Notes under the pieces: model-generated | Told to the model about the DNA's origin: nothing | Database searches by the model: none | Seen by the model: only the letters and a program-made list of their open reading frames with translations | Shown here: positions 62,101 through 64,000 of the stretch, one piece after another | Position numbering within the stretch: position 1 is the stretch's first letter | How the letters are laid out: the number at the start of each line of letters is the position of its first letter | Made by a program: the position numbers and the translations under genes | Assembly (NCBI GenBank): GCA_016699535.1 | Contig: CP064980.1 | Location: 3,954,872 to 4,018,871, forward strand | Direction: 5' to 3' | DNA: 64,000 nucleotides | DNA from: Myxococcales bacterium | GTDB taxonomy: Bacteria; Myxococcota_A; Polyangia; Polyangiales; GCA-016699535

Positions 62101-64000
62101 GATCGTCCTCCAGATGCTCGTACAGCCGCGTGAGCCGCCGCGGCACGGCGGCGTTCGGCGTGGAGAGTGGAGCTCGCGATCAGCCGATCGACCGAGATGA
62201 GCTCGCCATTCCGATTCACCTGGCCAAACTCGAGGACCCCGGTAGGACAGACCGCGACGCACGCGGAGCACCGGACGCACTGCGGATCCTCCATTGGTAC
62301 GCCACGGCTCGCAAAGCCCATGACGTCGATCCCCTGGTGGCAGGTCGCAGTGCACGCACTGCAGGAGATGCACTTCTTGCCGTCAGCGATGATCCTGAAC
62401 CGCGAGAACCGCCCGTAGATGTGCATAAGCGCCGCGAGCGGACAGGCGAAGCGACACCACAGGCGCCCGGAGTAACCAAAGTACAGCCCCGTTCCCAGTG
62501 CTCCGCGAGTGCGAAGTCGACCACTGGCTTCCAACCGCGGACGAGCAAGCCGTCGGACCACGCAATGCTCAGCGCGCTGCCCGTGGTCCAGCTCGTCACA
62601 CGAAGGAGCAACATTCCGAAGGCGACGAGGAGGAGCACCTGCCCGAGCGCATTCAGCCGGTTCCACCCTCGGCCGTGAGGCATCTTCTCGCGGTGCCGGT
62701 CCCCCATCGTCTCCGCGAGCGCTCCGCACGAGCAGATCCATCCGCAGTACGCCCCCTTACCCCAACGCCAGACGATGAGGGGATGATGACGAAGGTCTGG
62801 ACGCAGCTGATGATGAGCCACACGGTGTGAGGCTGCGCGGTGAACACGTTCCAAACAAACAGCGGCCACGCCAACACGAAGCCGTAGGCGCGCCAATACT
62901 CGCGCCCGTTTGCGTCGTAGTCAGCGAGTGGGAAGAGTGCATCGGCGATCGACTTCCAAATGCCATCGTCCCATGCACCGAGGCGACCGAACCAGGGCAA
63001 CAGGATCTCCGGAAGGACGAAGAGCAGAAGGCACTGAATGAGCATCAGCGTCAGCGTCTGTCTGAATACGTAGGGCGTTCGGCGGCGGCGAATCCTCGCA
63101 ACGCCGAAGACGACCACGGCGATGCAGTACAAGAGCGTGATGTAGAAGCCGATGCCGTTGGACGCTGAGGCTGCGATGGCTGTCGAAAGCGTGCTCGACG
63201 TCTCCGTGGCGCGCGTCGAAAGCCAATGAGCGGGCAAGATTCGACGGATGCCCAGACGTCCGGAAAGCACTCGAACGCCTTCATCGCGCACAAGAACGCC
63301 GCGGAGAAGGCGGAACGCCGCCACGCCGAGCCACTGTGTGGCACGGCGCTCGCCGCGGATCGGAAGTCGAGACGCACGAAAGAACTCGAGCGGCGCATCG
63401 CGCCTGATGAGGACAAGACGCGGTCCCGCGTCCACCGTGGACGCCTCGCCGCGTGCCGACCTTCAGCACGACGGAGTACGCCATATCTCGACGACCGTCG
63501 ACTTGAGACGCGCATCCAAGTGCCCGGACCGGCTCATGGCCTCGATTTGGGCCGCGGTGGACGGCTTGACGCGTGTGAGCCCTTCACCTCGATGCACCAG
63601 GGTCACTCGGCGCCGGCCTCCCGGCGAGCGCGAGCGCCGCCGCTCTGGCGGCGCTGTCTCCCCTCCACCACAAACCACCCCACCCGACGACGACTACACG
63701 TCCGCCAGAGGTTTGGCGGGATCAATCCCAGGCGGTGGAGCACGTGCGGTCGGTCCCTCCGGCGACGCCGAGCCTCCGGTGGTTCCGACTTCTGCCCAGC
63801 GCGATGATCACTCGCGCTGAGCACCGCAGCGGCGCTTGGTCGGCCTCAACTCCACCCTGAGGAAGTCGCCTTCACGGATGATGCGGCGCGCGGTCCCCTG
63901 ACGATCGGAATGTCGTGGTGACCCGCCTGCGCTCCAGTTCGTCGAGAAGTCCTTCTTTCACTTCGGCGCTCACCTGGAGCGTCGAAGTCGGTTCCATCTC
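62097..64000 (-). CDS. NAD(P)/FAD-type oxidoreductase fused to a membrane polyferredoxin (5' end outside window), frameshifted
   Basis: Reading from the right edge: a Rossmann oxidoreductase (G-D-S-A-A-R-A-A-A-L-A-L-A-G, V-T-L-V-H-R-G-E-G-L-T-R-V-K-P), then four to five membrane helices (I-T-L-L-Y-C-I-A-V-V-V-F-G-V), then iron-sulfur motifs C-G-W-I-C-S-C-G, W-C-R-F-A-C-P-L, C-I-S-C-S-A-C-T-A-T-C and C-V-R-C-S-A-C-V-A-V-C-P. The latter are two [4Fe-4S] clusters as in NapH/CcoG. Several frameshifts interrupt it. It probably moves electrons from NAD(P)H through the membrane. Its stop overlaps the lipoprotein start. Confidence 0.75.

Noticed and set aside
55423..64000. Integrase or transposase on the GC-rich side
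   Set aside because: None was seen; if the region is an integrated element its integrase must lie beyond the window.

Overview
The window joins two very different DNAs. Positions 1 to about 55,395 are a moderate-GC bacterial chromosome (near 50% G+C by eye). Positions about 55,440 to 64,000 are strongly GC-rich (near two-thirds G+C by eye). The left part looks like a Gram-negative deltaproteobacterium or myxobacterium in the broad sense: many lipoproteins with Cys lipoboxes, a Tat-exported high-potential iron-sulfur protein, a roadblock/LC7 protein, a long TPR protein, an M16 protease pair, an outer-membrane porin and a TolC-like protein. The right part also looks myxobacterial (Ser/Thr kinase, ECF sigma factor, redox proteins), but comes from another genome or an integrated island. 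I cannot name a species.

Layout of the left part. 1-9.2 kb: partial phospholipase D/cardiolipin synthase, yacG, hemG-hemE (late heme synthesis), a decayed HTH/nucleotidyltransferase pair, folC-accD, pgeF and two SCP2-like genes. 9.2-9.95 kb: a tandem array of structured ~157 bp repeats just downstream of a tRNA-Leu. 10-15.3 kb: roadblock-aroQ-accB-accC, then a TPR protein. 15.5-18.1 kb: tRNA-Gly and an ahcY operon led by an ArsR/methyltransferase fusion. 18.3-28.4 kb: lytic transglycosylase, argS, a permease, M16 pair, gpmI, ribF. 28.5-34.2 kb: TolC-like protein, tRNA-Ala, HAD nucleotidase, rplU-rpmA, HiPIP, cytidine deaminase and an amidohydrolase. 34.2-34.55 kb: two 81 bp hairpin elements with the same loop but different stems. 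34.6-42.7 kb: a run of same-strand envelope and transport genes. 43-54.9 kb: bcp, copper ATPase, ABC-F, host-attachment protein, SulP-carbonic anhydrase fusion, porin and lipoproteins.

The boundary. A second array of three 155-157 bp repeats (54,928-55,394) ends against the last 27 nt of a tRNA-Asn gene whose 5' part is missing. GC-rich DNA starts right behind it. This is what the attachment-site remnant of a tRNA-integrating element looks like, but a chimeric contig must be excluded.

The right part holds trxA, an OsmC protein, two AhpD-like proteins, an ECF sigma factor, a Ser/Thr kinase, a small Cys protein, a lipoprotein and a flavoprotein-polyferredoxin fusion running off the end. The theme is thiol/peroxide redox.

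Sequence quality. Many genes carry single-base frameshifts, mostly at homopolymer runs, including the normally essential argS. They are sparse on the left and very dense on the right. I read most as sequence errors and give merged gene spans; the nucleotidyltransferase also has an in-frame stop and may be a true pseudogene. All calls rest on reading the sequence; no database search was possible.
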